64,000 nucleotides of DNA from Pyropia yezoensis (Eukaryota > Rhodophyta > Bangiophyceae > Bangiales > Bangiaceae), in contig CM020620.1 of NCBI GenBank assembly GCA_009829735.1, positions 20,744,020 through 20,808,019 on the forward strand, read 5' to 3'. Within the stretch, counting starts at the first letter, position 1, and each line of letters starts with the position of its first letter. A program made the position numbers and the translations under genes. The notes under the pieces are model-generated. The model searched no databases and had not been told where the DNA came from. It saw only the letters and a list, made by a program, of their open reading frames with translations. Positions 1 to 11,578 of this stretch are shown here, piece after piece.

Positions 1-160
1 CCATCGAACACTCAGAGCGTCGTTGGGCGGCGCCCCGTCAAGGGTCCCGTCGCAAGCGCGCTTTCGATGGGACTCTGGACGTGCTGGAAACGCCCATCGA
101 AGGCGGCTCTCGATGGGTCGATGGGACTCGACGGGCCTCGATGGGCTTTCAGCGGGAGCT
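1..160 (+). repeat. CATCGA/TCGATG-rich dispersed repeat, copy 1
   Basis: The sequence is dense in CCATCGA and TCGATGGG words. Around 127-170 it carries a block that recurs elsewhere: bases 127-148 are identical to the reverse complement of 26187-26208. The stretch GGGCTTTCAGCG followed by GAGCTGACGAT near 143-167 recurs almost exactly at about 30801-30824. I see no ORF or terminal structure that would classify it, so an old MITE-like repeat is only one possibility. Confidence 0.6.
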
Positions 161-1193
161 GACGATGTGTCCCGCGCGCCATGGCGCGCGGGACGGCCGG
201 GGCCTGCAGTCCCCCCCCCCCCCCCCCCCCCCCCCTCCCACCCACCCACCCCGCCCCCCCCCCCCCCCCCCCCACCCGTCCTCTGTGTCGTGGCGCCTGC
301 ACTCCGCTTTGAAATTTCAAAAAAGAGGGGGCGGAGGAAGCGCCGCGCCGCCAACGTGGCAGGCGCCGCCACCAGTTTGAAAGAGGAAACGCATACTGTA
401 GGCAACCCCTGCCCCCCCCCCCCCCCCCCCCCCTTTTCCCTCCACACAGCATGCCATCTCCACCGGGAGCGCTCTGGCGGGGGGGCGTGCCGGGATCACG
501 CGCCGTCCCCGCCAAGGTGGCCTGCGGGGGCAGTCTGGTGGACTGGACCACTGCCTGGCGAGAGGGAGCGGCCCCGCCCGCCCCCCGCTAGCAACACCCC
601 CCCCCCCCCCCCCCCCCCGAGGACTACCCGCCGCGCTCCCTGTCCACCACCGTGGCGGCAGTCCCCCCCCCCCCCCTCCTGCTCCTATGTATCCTCTCCG
701 TGGCGACCCCACCCCATCCGCCCCCCCCCCCCCCCCCCGGCTCCCCCCCCTACCACCACCACCGCCAGCCAGCCAGCCCGCCGCTGCCCACCGGCCCCGC
801 CCACCGCCGTGGCGCATCCGCGGCGGCCACGGCGGCCGGCTTGGACGTCTCTGCCACACCCCCATCGCCCGTGGCAGCCACACAGCAGCGGTGCGCTGCT
901 CGCCCCCCCCCCCCTCCACCGCCCCGCCTGCATTGCCGCCCCACCGCCTGGCCTCTCGGGAAGCCGCCCGACAACGCGTGCCACCCGCCCCCCCCCCCCC
1001 CCCTCTTCCCTACCTCGCCCCCCCCACCCCCCCGACCCCACCCGCAACGCCCTCACGGCCCATCCGCTGCTCCACCGCACGCTCAACGGCACGGCAGCAG
1101 GGTCGTCCTTGTGCCTCCTCCCCCCGCATGCCCGCCCCCACAACCTCGGCCCATCCCCCCCCCCTTTTGTGACCTGCCAAGCCAGTGACGGTC
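1..1193. other. Low-complexity C-rich region without a supported gene
   Basis: Long poly-C runs (for example around 211-236, 250-272, 411-432 and 597-617) keep several frames open on both strands. The resulting Pro-, Gly- or Arg-rich translations have no recognisable domain and most lack an ATG. The first 160 bases hold a CATCGA-rich repeat, listed separately. The region probably holds upstream or 5' leader sequence of the MYB gene that follows. I see no RNA gene here. Confidence 0.6.
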
Positions 1194-1415
1194 ATGATGG
1201 ACCCCCCCCGCCATCCCCCCGTCCGCATGCGGCGGCTGGTGGCCCTCCCGCCGCCCCGGCTGGCCGACGTGGACGGTGGTGGCGGCGACGGCGGCGACGG
1301 CGGCGACGGCGGCGGCGGCGGCAGCTGGGCGTCGGCGCCACCCCCCCCGCCGCCGCTGGCGGTGACGGTCCCCACCGCCCGCGGCGGGCGCATCCACATT
1401 GTCCACGCGACGGCA

Positions 1416-1446
<31 letters not shown>

Positions 1447-4400
1447 CGCACCCGCACCCGCTGCCGTTACGCCGGGCGTTGCGCCCACCGCCGCTGCCAC
1501 CGACGCCGCCGCCGCCGCCGCCGCCGCTGCCGTCGCGGATGCTGCCGCCGCCGCCGACGCCGCCGCCGCCGCCGTCGCCGCCGCCACCGCCACCACCGTC
1601 GCAATGGGCGGTGGCCGTCGCGTCGGAAGGTGGCGGCGGCGGCGGCGGCGGCGGCCACCGCCGCTCCCGCCGTCCCCCACCGTCGGCCACCCCCAGTCCC
1701 GGAACGTCTGCTTCCACGGCCGGCGGGTGGGCCGCCACGGCGGCAGTAACGGCAGCCGCAGCGGGAATGGCGACGGCGACGGCGGCGGCGGCGGCGGCGG
1801 TGGTGGCGGGCACTCCCGCCAGCGTCAGCGACGACGACGACGACGACGACGGTGACGGCGGCGGGAACGGGCGTGGCGGCGGCGGCGGCGGCGGTGGCGG
1901 CGGGGGTGGTGGCGGCGGCGGTGGTCGGGCCGACGGGGGGGCCCGCGGCCGCGGGGCGGTGGCGGCAGACGCGGCCACGGCGGGGGCGCCCGCGGGGGTG
2001 CCCCCGCAGGCGTCGTTTGCGATTGCGGCGACGCTCCACCGGCCGCGGACGCGCAAGTCGTCCAAAGGGTACGTGCCCCGCCGGGGCCGGGCAGCCAGCG
2101 GAAAAGGGGGGAAAGAGAGGGCAGCAGGAGAGGTTGAGGGGGGGGTGAGCGGACCTTGTGGTCGCGGGCCCCCCTGCTGGAGCGGCTGCAGGGCCGCCAT
2201 GTTGCGAGGAGGAGCCCGCAGTGGGGCGGGGGGGGAGGGGGTGCCCGCTGCCGCCGCGGGGGTCCCCATCCGCCGCCCCGTTTGCCCTCTGCTTGCCCGG
2301 CCGGTCGGGTGCCCGCCGCCATGGCGCAGCCGACCGGCGCGGCGGCGGCGCCGGTCGGTGCGGCGCGCGTCGCGGCCATCCCCCCCCCCCCCCCATCCGC
2401 GCGCCAGTGACTGACGTGTGTCTGCTGCGAGGGGTGTTGTGTTCGACCGTCTCCCCGGTCCCTTCTTCCTGGCTTGCCCCCGCCCCCCCCGCTCCCCCAC
2501 CCGGCTCCCTCGCGCGCCCACACGGCGGTGCTGTCCCCAAATCCCCCCCCCCCCCCCCCCACGCAGAGGCTGGACCCCCGAAGAGGACACCCTCCTCCGC
2601 GCGGCGGTAGTCCACCACGGCACCCGCCGGTGGAAGGCGGTGGCCGCCCACCTGCCCGGCCGCGCCGACACCCAGTGCCTCCACCGGTGGACAAAGGTGC
2701 TGCGGCCGGGGCTCAAAAAGGGCCCCTGGACGCCCGCCGAGGACGCGACCATCCTGGCGGCGCTCGCCGCCGCCGCCGCCGCGGCGGCGGCGCCGTCCTG
2801 GTCTGACGTGGCCGCCGCCCTGCCCGGCCGGCTGGGCAAGCAGTGCCGGGAGCGGTGGGTCAACCACCTGGACCCCCGCATCCGCCGCTGCCCGTGGACG
2901 GCGGCGGAGGAGCGGGTGCTGGCGGCGGCGCACGCGGCGCTGGGCAACCGGTGGAGCCTGATCAGCCGCGCGCTGCCGGGGCGGACGGACAATTGTATCA
3001 AGAACCACTGGAACGCCACCCGCCGGCGGCAGGCCACCCGCGTGCGGGGGGGGGAGGGGGAGGAGGGGGAGGGGGAGGGGGACGGCGAGGGGGAGGGCGA
3101 CGGCGAGGGGGAAGAGGAGGTAGAGGGGGAGGAGGGGCGGGGGGGGGGGACTGGGGGGGGGGGGGGGGGGGGGGGTGGGAGGGGGGGTGGCCGCTGGGGG
3201 GGTGATGGACACGGGGGGCGACAGCGGCCATGTCGCTGCGGACTGTGGGGGGGGCGGGGGGGGGCCCCGGCCGGGGGGAGGGGGGGGGCGCCCCGCCACC
3301 CCGTCGGTGGCGTCGGCCAGCCGCGGCGGCTCGCCGCCGCGCGCCGGCGGCGACGGGGGCGGCCGCCGGGGTGCGGGCGCGCCCGCCCCGGCGGCCGCCG
3401 CCACCGCCGCCGCCACCGCCGCTGCCGCCGCCACCGCCGCGGGCGTGCCGCCGCGGCCGCCAACGGCGGCGGTGGCGGCCGCCGCCGCGGCAGCGGCCGC
3501 GGCAGCGGCAGCGGCCGCGGCGGTGCCGCCGCACCCGCCCGGCGGCGCCGCCGCCGCTACTGGCGCGGCCGCCGCCGCCGCCGCCGCCGCCGCCACCCGT
3601 GCGGTGGTGGCGGCAGAGCGCAGCAGCAGCGGTGGCGGCTGCGACGGCGGCGGCGTCGGCAGCGGCGGCAGCGTGTGTAGCCGCGGCGGCCACAGGGACG
3701 GTCGCAGCGGCAGCGGCGGCGGCAGCAACGGCGGCGGTGACGGTGGCGGCGGCGGCGGTGACGTGGGGGGGCGCCTGCTGGCCGGGGGGATGGCGGCGGC
3801 CAAGCGGCGGCGGGTGGCGATTGCCAAGCGCCGCACCCACCGCTCGGCGGGCGCGCGTGGCGGCGGCGGCGGCGGCGGCGGGGGGCTGGCCACCGCGGCG
3901 GCGGCGGCGGCGGCGACGGCGGCGGCCGCCACCGCCGCCGCAGCGGTGGCGCCGGTCACCGTCTCCGCCGCCGTCACGGCGGTCGGGGGCGGGGGCGGGG
4001 GTGGGGTCCACCCGGCCCCCCCACGGAGTGCCGTCAAGGCCGAGGCGGTCCTTGCTCCGCGCGACGATGCCGGCGGCGGCAGCGGCGGTGGCGGCGGTGG
4101 CGGCGGCGGCGGCACCGCTGCTGGGGTGGGAGACCACCCGGCAGCGGCTGCGGCGTCCGCCCCACTCCGCCGCGGCGGAGTGGGTGTCAAGGCCGAGGCG
4201 ATGCTGTCGCCGCCGCCGCCGCTACGTGCTGCCGTCTGGCCCGCTGCGGCAGGGGGCGGGGGGGGGGGCGGCGGCGGGGGGGGGGGCGGGTCTGGGGAGG
4301 AGCAGGGGGGGCGGGGCGGAGGTGGCTGGGCCATGGGGGCGGCCACCGCCGCCGCAGCGGCTGGGGCGCCCGCCGCGGCCGCCGTCTGGGCTGCTGCCGC

Positions 4401-5505
4401 TGCTGCTGCCGCTGCTGCCGCTGCTGGCGGCGGCAGCGGCGGCAGCAGCAGCAGCGGCGGCGGCGGCGGCGGGCCGTCGCCGCTGGCCGGGATGGGCACC
4501 CCGCCCCCACCCGGCCGCCACCGCAACGGCAGCGGTGACGGCGGCGGCGGCGGTGACGGCAGCGGTACCAGCACCCCGCGCCGGCACCCGCGGTCAAGGC
4601 GGCGGTCCCCCCCCAGCGCGGATGTGTGGGCGCGATGGGCCGTGCCCGGCGGCAGTGGCGGGAGCGGCGGCGGCGCGGGTGGGGACGGCGGGGGTGGGGG
4701 CGGCTCTCCCCCCAGAGGCGCCTCCTCCCCCCTGGCCGCCGCGGCGGCAGCGGCGGCGGCGGCAGCGGCCTTCCCTTTTGGCGAAACCCCCTGCCGGGGG
4801 TGGGCGGCGACGGCCGCGGCGGGTGCCGGCAGCGGCAGCGGCGGCCGCGGCGGTGGCCTGACCCCCGACGGGCTCCCGCGGCGGGCCGCCGCCACCTCCC
4901 CGGGCGGCGGGTGGGCGGCCGTCCTGGGCGGCACGCCCCTCCCCGGGGGAGGCCTCCCCTGCTGGGGAGGGGGGGGCATGGGGGGGGGGGGAGGCGGCGG
5001 CGGCGCCGCCGCTGTCCACCTCCCCCCCGCCCTCCTGCGGCCGCCGCCGCCGGCGTGTGCCATTCGCGGTGGTGGCGGCGGTGACGGGGCGTGCGGCGCC
5101 GCCGCCGCGTGGGCGGCAGGGGGGGTGGGGGCTGCCGGCAGCGGCAGCGCGCGCGGGTGGCCGTCGGGGAGCCCGGCGGCACGGCGGAGCCGCGGCAGCA
5201 GCGGCCGCGCCGCCGCGGGCGGCACTGGGGGGGGGGTGGGGGTGGGGGTGGGGGCGGCGGCGGCGGGGGGTGGACGCCCCGCGTGGCGGGGGGGGGGGGG
5301 GGGTGGGGGGACGTGGACGAGGGGGGGGGGTACGACCCCAGCCGCCGCCTGTTTGGGGAGCCGGGGGGGACCGACCTGGGGCTGTGGTGAAAGGGGTGAG
5401 GGAGGGGGGGGGGGAAGAGTTGGGTGCGAGGAGGAGATAGGAACGTGGGCGGTGGGCATGTGGACGACAGTGCGGGCCCAGGGGTGTTGGAATGACCCCC
5501 CCTGA
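1194..5505 (+). CDS. Three-repeat (R1R2R3) MYB transcription factor, two exons
   Basis: This is a nuclear DNA-binding regulator of the 3R-MYB class, a family that typically controls cell-cycle genes. Exon 1 (1194-2068) is a low-complexity leader with a poly-Asp stretch and ends in KSSKG. A GTACGT donor at 2069 and a CAG acceptor ending at 2566, after a long C tract, restore the family junction KSSKGGWTPEED in frame. Exon 2 encodes R1 (GWTPEED to HRWTKVL), R2 (GPWTPAED to RERWVNHL) and R3 (CPWTAAEE to IKNHWNATRRR), with the regular Trp spacing. After R3 the zero frame becomes acidic, then repetitive, and ends at 3680. The frame that continues plausibly from about 3175, with a basic KRRRVAIAKRR stretch and two KAEA(V/M)L motifs, is shifted by one base. 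The switch falls in a 23-G run (3153-3175), so a homopolymer length error is likely. The ATG at 1194 is the first in frame and the 3' end (5390 or 5505) is uncertain. Confidence 0.82.
2069..2566 (+). other. Intron of the MYB gene
   Basis: The donor is GG|GTACGT at 2069 and the acceptor is ACGCAG ending at 2566, preceded by an almost pure C tract. Splicing is phase 2 and joins AAA GG to A GGC TGG. This recreates the conserved Lys-Gly-Gly-Trp entry into MYB repeat 1. The length is 498 bp. Confidence 0.8.
3153..3175 (+). repeat. 23-base poly-G run at an apparent frame change
   Basis: An uninterrupted G run lies inside MYB exon 2 where the plausible reading frame shifts by one. Nearby long G runs (3131-3139, 4972-4990, 5288-5330) are similarly error-prone. 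The frame change could be a sequencing error or real length variation. Confidence 0.7.
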
Positions 5506-5745
5506 CGTACTGTACTGTACAGTACTGCGCGCAAGGGGGTGGTGGACGGGCGGGTGCCCGCTGCATGTCCACGACGGCGGGGCTCCCAGTCGCGCCGCGT
5601 GCGCCCTGACCTACCCATCGAGTTACAAAGGCGCGGGCTTCATTGTCACCGACACCCCCCTCCCCATCCATATGGGGGACCGCTCCATCCGTCCGGCAAG
5701 GCCTCAGAACGCCCCCCCCCCCCCCCCCTCTTGCCATCCCCCGCG

Positions 5746-7581
5746 TCACTGCGCCCGCGGCCGCCCCGCCGGCCGCCCCCCAGCCGCAGCCCGCCGCACG
5801 GCGGCGGCCCGGTCTGGGTGGCCCGCCGCCACCTCCCACGCCGCCCACTCACGGGCGACACCCCCCCCGCCTCCCCCCGCCGCAGCGGCGGCGCGCGCCC
5901 ACAACGCGCGGGTTCGCGCTTCCGCGCCCGCCTCGGCGCGGAAGGCCGACCACTCGAGCCGCGCGGCGGCCGCGGCGGCGACCGCGTCACGGGGCGCCGC
6001 GGCCAGCGCCCGCCGCAGCAGCGACCGGGCGGCGGCCGCGTCGCCGGCCGCCGCCTCAACCGCCGCGAGGGCGGTGAGCGTCCGCACGTCGCGGCGGTCC
6101 AGCGCGAGCGCCGCGCGCAGGTGCGCTCGCGCCGCGGCGGCCGCACCCGCCCCCGCCTCCACCGCCGCCGCTGCCGTGTGCAGCCGCACGTGCGACGCGG
6201 GCGCGTCGGCGCGGGCCAGGCCCGCGGCTAACACCTCGCGCGCCTTGGCGGGATTCCCTGCCGTCGCCTCGAGGCGACCCCACGCCAGATACAGGCAGCC
6301 GCCCGTGTCACGGGAGCGGCGCGCCGACGAGCCGCGGCCGCTGCCGCTACCGACGCGGTCTGCGACGGCGGCCGCCGCCAGGTGCACCGTCGCCGTCTGG
6401 TAGAGGGAGCGGGCGGCGTCTGCGTCGCCGGCTGCCTCTTCAAAGCGGCCCCACGCTTGCCACACGGCCGGATCGGCGGGCGAGGCGGCGGTGCCACGCT
6501 GGAACAGCCGCCGCGCGGTGGCGCCGTCGCCAGCTGCCGCCTCGGTCAGCGCCCACGTGAGCCACAGGGAGGACAGCCCCGGGGCAGCCACCACGCCCCG
6601 CTCGCACAGGGCGCGCGCGCGGGCAGCGTCCCCAGCCTTGAACTCAAAGTCCGCCCACGCCTGCCACAGCAGGCCATCGTGAGGGGAGGCCGCCACGCCG
6701 TCGGCAAATGTCGACCGCGCTTGCTCGGGCCGGCCGGCGCGGGCGTGCGCCTGCGCAGCGGCTAATGCCAGGCGGGGCGATTTCGGGCACGCGGCACGCC
6801 CCGCAGCCAGGACCGCGGCAGCACGGCTAGCCGACCGGCCGGCGCCCGCCTCCATCGTCGCCCATGCCGAGTAGGTGGCCTCGTCGGCCGGGGCGGCGGC
6901 AGCGGAGCGGCCAAACAGCTCCCGTGCCTTGATGGTCGCCCCCGCCGCGGCTTCCAGAATCGCCCACGGAACGAGCAGATGGGGGGACTCACCGGCAGCG
7001 GCCACGCCCCGGGCGTACACAAAGAGAGCGAGGGGGGAGAAGCCCGCATCCGCCAGCCCAGCCGCCCAGTAGCGCCACAAGTGCGTGTCAGCGGGCGCCG
7101 CGGTCACCGCCTCCTCCATCACCGCCTCCCAGTCAGCCCGGCTGCTGTCAGCGACCGCGGCGCCGCGGTATAGGCGTGCGAGTGCACCCCAGGCGCGACC
7201 GTCGGTGGGGTGCCGTTCAAGGTGCGCGCGGTAGAGGGTGCGAGCCAGGCCGACGCGGCGGCCACGGGCGGCGGCAGCAGCCTGGGCAGCCAGGGAGCGG
7301 CCCCGTGCAGGGGCACTAGTGGAGGCACCTGCCGCGGCGGCAGCAGCGGCGGCGGCAGCGGCGGTCGGGTGGAAGCGGACGGGCAGGCAGTCGGGGACGG
7401 GCGACTGTGGCGGCAGCGGCGGCGACGGGGGGGCAACGGACATGGTCGGCAGGCGGGGGGCAGCCACGTGGGTGGTTGGCCGGCGCGACGTGAGGGCCCC
7501 AGCCGCCGATCCGAAGCGCGTCCCTCGGGCCCCCAGGCGAGGGGAGGCGGCACCCACAAAGGCAGGAGGAAAAGCGTCCAT
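5746..7581 (-). CDS. HAT/TPR-repeat protein, HCF107/Mbb1-like, probably plastid RNA maturation
   Basis: The protein has 611 aa. From about residue 110 onward it is a solenoid of roughly eleven 34-residue helical repeats with the HAT signature. Examples are LWQAWADFE..AGD..RARALCERGV and VWQAWGRFEEAAGDADAARSLY, where W, A and the small residues recur at fixed spacing. HAT solenoids bind RNA. In algae and plants the closest look-alikes are HCF107 and Mbb1, which protect plastid psbB/psbH messages. That function is inferred by family resemblance only; nuclear HAT proteins of pre-mRNA processing are the alternative. The N-terminus (MDAF..AFVGA, rich in Ala/Arg/Ser with early Phe) looks like a red-algal plastid transit peptide. 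The ATG at 7581 is the first true ATG. The open frame runs further upstream but only from a TTG. There are no introns. It is convergent with MYB. Confidence 0.7.
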   Translation of the reverse strand: MDAFPPAFVGAASPRLGARGTRFGSAAGALTSRRPTTHVAAPRLPTMSVAPPSPPLPPQSPVPDCLPVRFHPTAAAAAAAAAAAGASTSAPARGRSLAAQAAAAARGRRVGLARTLYRAHLERHPTDGRAWGALARLYRGAAVADSSRADWEAVMEEAVTAAPADTHLWRYWAAGLADAGFSPLALFVYARGVAAAGESPHLLVPWAILEAAAGATIKARELFGRSAAAAPADEATYSAWATMEAGAGRSASRAAAVLAAGRAACPKSPRLALAAAQAHARAGRPEQARSTFADGVAASPHDGLLWQAWADFEFKAGDAARARALCERGVVAAPGLSSLWLTWALTEAAAGDGATARRLFQRGTAASPADPAVWQAWGRFEEAAGDADAARSLYQTATVHLAAAAVADRVGSGSGRGSSARRSRDTGGCLYLAWGRLEATAGNPAKAREVLAAGLARADAPASHVRLHTAAAAVEAGAGAAAAARAHLRAALALDRRDVRTLTALAAVEAAAGDAAAARSLLRRALAAAPRDAVAAAAAARLEWSAFRAEAGAEARTRALWARAAAAAGGGGGGVAREWAAWEVAAGHPDRAAAVRRAAAGGRPAGRPRAQ

Positions 7582-9915
7582 GATAGAGGGGGGGGGCGGG
7601 GGGGGGAGGTCGGAGCCAAGGGCGTGGTTGCGACCCGACCAGGCGTGAGGGGGGAGGGCACCCACGAACGACAAAGGCGGTGAAGGACGTAGGGTGACAC
7701 AGCCGCAGGGGAAGGGCGAGATGGTGCGACGGGGTCGATGCAGGCGGAGCGTCTAAAGGGAAGCCGAAAAGAGCAGGGAGAAAAGTCCCGCTGCAGCACG
7801 GGAGGAAGTGGGGGGGTGGAGAGAGGAAAGAGATGGGACCAGGATTCAGACGCAGCTGGCACAGTTGCGGGGGTCAGACGGGGAAAGTGGGGCAGCGGCG
7901 GGGCGGTAAACAAGGGGCGGGGGGATAGCAGCGGGGAGAGGACCGAGGCATCCGCCAAGGCGGGGGGTGAGTGCCAAGGCGGGGGTGAGTGCCAAGGCGG
8001 GGGTGAGTGGCCGGTGGGGGCTCGGCCGTAGCTAGACCACCCCGCGTACAGCTCCGCGCTGCGCCAGTCGGGAGTCGATATCTCCAGTCTCCTCCCTCCC
8101 GCGCCCTCCCCTCCCTTGGCCTCCGCACGCCACTGCCCCTCTCCCCGCGGAGCGCGTCACCGACCAAACCCCGTCGGCCGCGCACGGCCGCGAGCAGCAC
8201 TGGACGGCTGGCGTGGGCGCGCCTGGCACAGCCCACCGGCCGCCAGCCACCGCTGCTGCGCCCGCAGAGAATGGGAGGGGGGCGGGAGACACGGCCGCCG
8301 CGCACCTTTACAAGCGCCCACCCCTCCAGCGCTCGTTGGAGTCAAGGTGGCGGACCCCTTTGTGGCTGGATCTGCAACGAGATCGCGGCCACCCTCTCCG
8401 ACGACGGCGGCGGCCGCCACCACCATTGGTGGTTCAGCCGAGAGGTCGACCGGGCCGAACGAGGCAAGGAGATCGGGCGGCTTGGACAGCCGATCAATTG
8501 ATGATGATGTTAGTAGTGGTGTACAGGACAGTACCTTTCTGAATCTGATACTGTACTGTACTGACGTGGCGCTTCCCCTGTCGGTCATTTAACACCATTA
8601 CGATTGCGCGCAGAGGTCACGAGGGCATGGAAGAGGGTCCAGCCGGCGGCCGTCGCCAACAGACGGGGAATGAAAACCGAAGGCCATGAAGAACCTGACC
8701 AAGCGTGAGACGCACCGGCAAGGCGAAGGCGCTCCACCGCTTGGGCAGCACGGGCCGTACAGACAGGTTCCGGGGAGTGACATAGGCTTCCACGCAGAGA
8801 AGGGGAACGCGAGCTCGTGGTGGAGAGGGGGTCGACCACCACGGCCGCCACCCCGACGGGCGCGGCAACCGGCGCCAAGGCCCCCACCTCACCGCTGGCA
8901 GCAGCCTCCTCCACCGTCCCTTCCACCCCGTCGGTGACCCATAGCCGCACTGCCGGGAGGGAGCGCCACGCGCCGCCGCACGCGCCAGCCATCGTGACCC
9001 CGTCGCTGCAGCCAGCCAGCATGCCATCTCTCCAAGGCTCCGAAATGGGTTCGCCACCCTCCCCCCCATCCCCCCACATAAGTCCACCCTCCAAACCCTC
9101 CCGTGGCTGCTTTCTATCCCACCTTCCTTCCCCCCCCCAGCAGTGACATGGTACATGGAGGGACGGTGCACCACACGCGATGGCGAGAGCAGGTTGAAGG
9201 GACACGAGTCGGAGGGAAGGGTGGCTTCAGCGTCGGTCGCTTGGTGAGACATCGAGTTGTCTCTCTCGCCTCTCCGGCTGACACGGGGCCCCATGACCTG
9301 GAAACGTGGTTCCAACAGTACCTGTGGTTACCATCCTTTTCTGGCCTCGACTGGACTGTCCAAGGGACAAAAGTCCGTCGCCGCTACAACGTGGCTTCAT
9401 GCTGGTAGGCGTAGCCCTGGAGAAAATGACGGACAGCTCCACCAGAATTCAATGCAAACAGTGGTTAAAAGTCAACATGTTTCCGCACCCCCTCTGACCC
9501 TGCACCTGTGTTCCCTGCGCTGTGCGCACCAGACCGTCGTCGCGCACAAGGCCGGATTCTCTTGCTTTTCCTGTAGAATCGCTTACCCGGCCATGTGGGG
9601 GCGAACGGCATCAGGTGCTGGTTCGTCTCCTATCCCACCGACCCTCACCCCCAGCGTCGACGTCATCACCCAAGGCGCCCCGGCGGCGTGAGCCGTGATG
9701 CCGGTAGCGACCTTGGTAGCCGGTCTGGCAGACCCCACCAGCCCCGCTCCCACGGCATGCCCAGCAAGCTGCAACGCAAAGGGGCACTGGGCGTCGTCGA
9801 CGTCCCACCCTTGATCCCTCCGCCACGCGAACCCTCTTCCACAGCAAGCCGAAGAGAAGAGGGAGCACAACAGACAGTTGTAGGAACACGCACACACGCC
9901 TGCACCACCGGCCCA
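7582..9915. other. Intergenic stretch between the HAT gene and ADH
   Basis: Several ORFs of 60-230 codons overlap on both strands, but none shows a domain, a clean ATG context or coherent composition. The stretch contains a short tandem array (7954-8008) and a TACTGTACTGTACTGAC block near 8550. A similar TACTGTACTGTACAG block follows the MYB gene near 5509. The last ~300 bases form the 3' flank of the dehydrogenase. I see no gene I can support. Confidence 0.5.
7954..8008 (+). repeat. Tandem array, three copies of an 18-19 bp unit
   Basis: The unit GCCAAGGCGGGGGTGAGT starts at 7954 (with one extra G), 7973 and 7991, head to tail. Each copy contains a GGTGAGT word resembling a splice donor. 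The array lies upstream of the HAT gene on its 5' side. Confidence 0.85.
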
Positions 9916-11052
9916 TCAATACACAATGACTCCACGGATGAGCTTGCCGTCATGCATGTCCTTGAAAGCCTGGTTGATATCCTCCAGCGGGTACTTCTTG
10001 GTGATGTACTCATCAATCTTGAGGCCCCCATCCATGTACTCTTGGACCAGCTGCGGCACCTCTGTGCGTCCCTTGGTCCCCCCATAGGCTGTCCCCACCC
10101 ACCGACGGCCAGTGACCAGCTGGAACGGCCGTGTCTGGATCATTTCTCCTGCGCCAGCTACACCAATGATGCAGCTCATGCCCCAGCCCTTGTGAGCCGC
10201 CTCAAGGGCGGACCGCATGGTTTCCGTCCGGCCAATGGCCTCAAACGTGTAGTCGAGACCGCCGTCGGTCATCTCCACCAGCACCTCTTGGATGGGCCGG
10301 CTCCCATAGTCCTTGGGGTTGACGCACTCGGTCGCACCAAAGGTGAGGGCGTTCGCGAACTTGCCCGAATCAATGTCTACCCCAATGATGCGGGATGCTC
10401 CTGCCAGGACGGCACCCTGCACTACCGACAGGCCAACGCCACCAAGCCCAAACACCGCCACCGTCGCGCCCGCCTCTACCTTGCAGGTATTCCGCACCGC
10501 GCCGACACCAGTCGGAATGCCACAGCCCAACAAACACAGCGACGTCAGGGGGGCGGCAGTGTCCACCTTGGCCACGGAAATCTCGGGTAGCACGGCGTAC
10601 TCACAGAAGGTAGACGTGCCCATAAAGTGCAGCAAGCTCTTGCCGCTGGCCTTGTCTGTGAGCCGCCCCGTGCCGTCGGGCATCACACCCTTGCCCTGGG
10701 TGGCTCGGATCGCGCCGCAGAGGTTGGTCTTGCCGGACTTGCAGAACTTACAATTCCTGCACTCTGGGATGTAGAGCAGGACGACGTGGTCGCCAACAAC
10801 GACCGACTCGACCCCATCGCCGACGCTCTCCACGACGCCCGCGCCCTCGTGGCCGAGAACGCAGGGGAAGGCCCCCTCCGGGTCTTTCCCAGACAGCGTG
10901 TAGGCATCCGTATGGCACACACCAGTGGCCGTGAGGCGGACGCGCACCTCCCCTGCCGACGGGGGGGCAACCGTCACGGTTTCGACCGCAAGCGGCTGGC
11001 CCGCCTCCCAGGCAATGGCGCCGCGGCACTCAATAGGCCGCGCATCAGACAT
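9916..11052 (-). CDS. ADH5: S-(hydroxymethyl)glutathione dehydrogenase / class III alcohol dehydrogenase
   Basis: This cytosolic zinc- and NAD-dependent enzyme oxidises S-hydroxymethylglutathione (the formaldehyde adduct) and reduces S-nitrosoglutathione. The protein has 378 aa, the normal family length, from an ATG at 11052. Catalytic zinc ligands are visible at Cys46 (GVCHTDA), His68-Glu69 (GHEGAG) and the later LGCGIPTG cysteine. The structural zinc lobe is [15 protein letters not shown]. The coenzyme fold has [12 protein letters not shown]. The class III marker [13 protein letters not shown] carries the Arg that binds the glutathione carboxylate. It has a single exon. It is divergent from the rhodanese phosphatase, with 526 bp between the two start codons. 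Confidence 0.97.
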   Translation of the reverse strand: MSDARPIECRGAIAWEAGQPLAVETVTVAPPSAGEVRVRLTATGVCHTDAYTLSGKDPEGAFPCVLGHEGAGVVESVGDGVESVVVGDHVVLLYIPECRNCKFCKSGKTNLCGAIRATQGKGVMPDGTGRLTDKASGKSLLHFMGTSTFCEYAVLPEISVAKVDTAAPLTSLCLLGCGIPTGVGAVRNTCKVEAGATVAVFGLGGVGLSVVQGAVLAGASRIIGVDIDSGKFANALTFGATECVNPKDYGSRPIQEVLVEMTDGGLDYTFEAIGRTETMRSALEAAHKGWGMSCIIGVAGAGEMIQTRPFQLVTGRRWVGTAYGGTKGRTEVPQLVQEYMDGGLKIDEYITKKYPLEDINQAFKDMHDGKLIRGVIVY

Positions 11053-11578
11053 GATGGGGTGGGAGAACGGGAAGCGGAGCAAGAAGACAGAATGAAGAGG
11101 GAGGGGGAAGGAAAACAAAGATGAACGCTGCTACGCTCCGCTTCGTGGTGACAAGGCACGCGGAGAGACCCGCACAGGCGGCGCTGCATACGCCGTAAGA
11201 CGAACACGTCTGGTCTCGAGGATTGCATCTGCATCAGGGCAGATTAACGGATCGTGACAAAGTCTCCGCAAGCGTCCCTTCTCTTAGCGTGTATGCATTC
11301 CTTTTCCTCTGCAGACTTGAAATCTGTATCCTTATTCTCGTTCATCGTTCGAAGTTATTCCAGAACTTCAGGACAGAGTACGCACTTGTTGAGACAGCTT
11401 CACTGCTATGGCTCAAAACTTGTCCGTGTCCTCCCTCCCTTCTGCATGCGCCCCGCGCACCCCTTCCCACCTCCCTCATCCCACACACCACCACCTCCAC
11501 CTTGCGCACCCCCCCACCTATCGATTCTCACCCCCCCCGACTCGTACCCTCCCCACCTCTCCTGCCCCCTTCACCACC
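11053..11578. promoter_or_regulatory. Shared intergenic region of a divergent gene pair
   Basis: The region contains the 5' flanks of the minus-strand dehydrogenase and the plus-strand rhodanese phosphatase. The half next to the rhodanese start is very pyrimidine-rich (CCCCTCC-type tracts, 11440-11575). I see no clear TATA box. A bidirectional promoter is inferred from layout alone. Confidence 0.45.

Noticed and set aside
23-1855. 610-codon plus-strand Pro/Arg/Gly-rich frame
   Set aside because: It starts at TTG. Its openness comes from poly-C and CCG triplets, with a mirror-image frame on the other strand. There is no domain.
1010-5618. Very long minus-strand frames (817 and 1383 codons) opposite the MYB gene
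   Set aside because: They are antisense shadows of GC-rich triplet repeats. The MYB domains on the plus strand explain the region.
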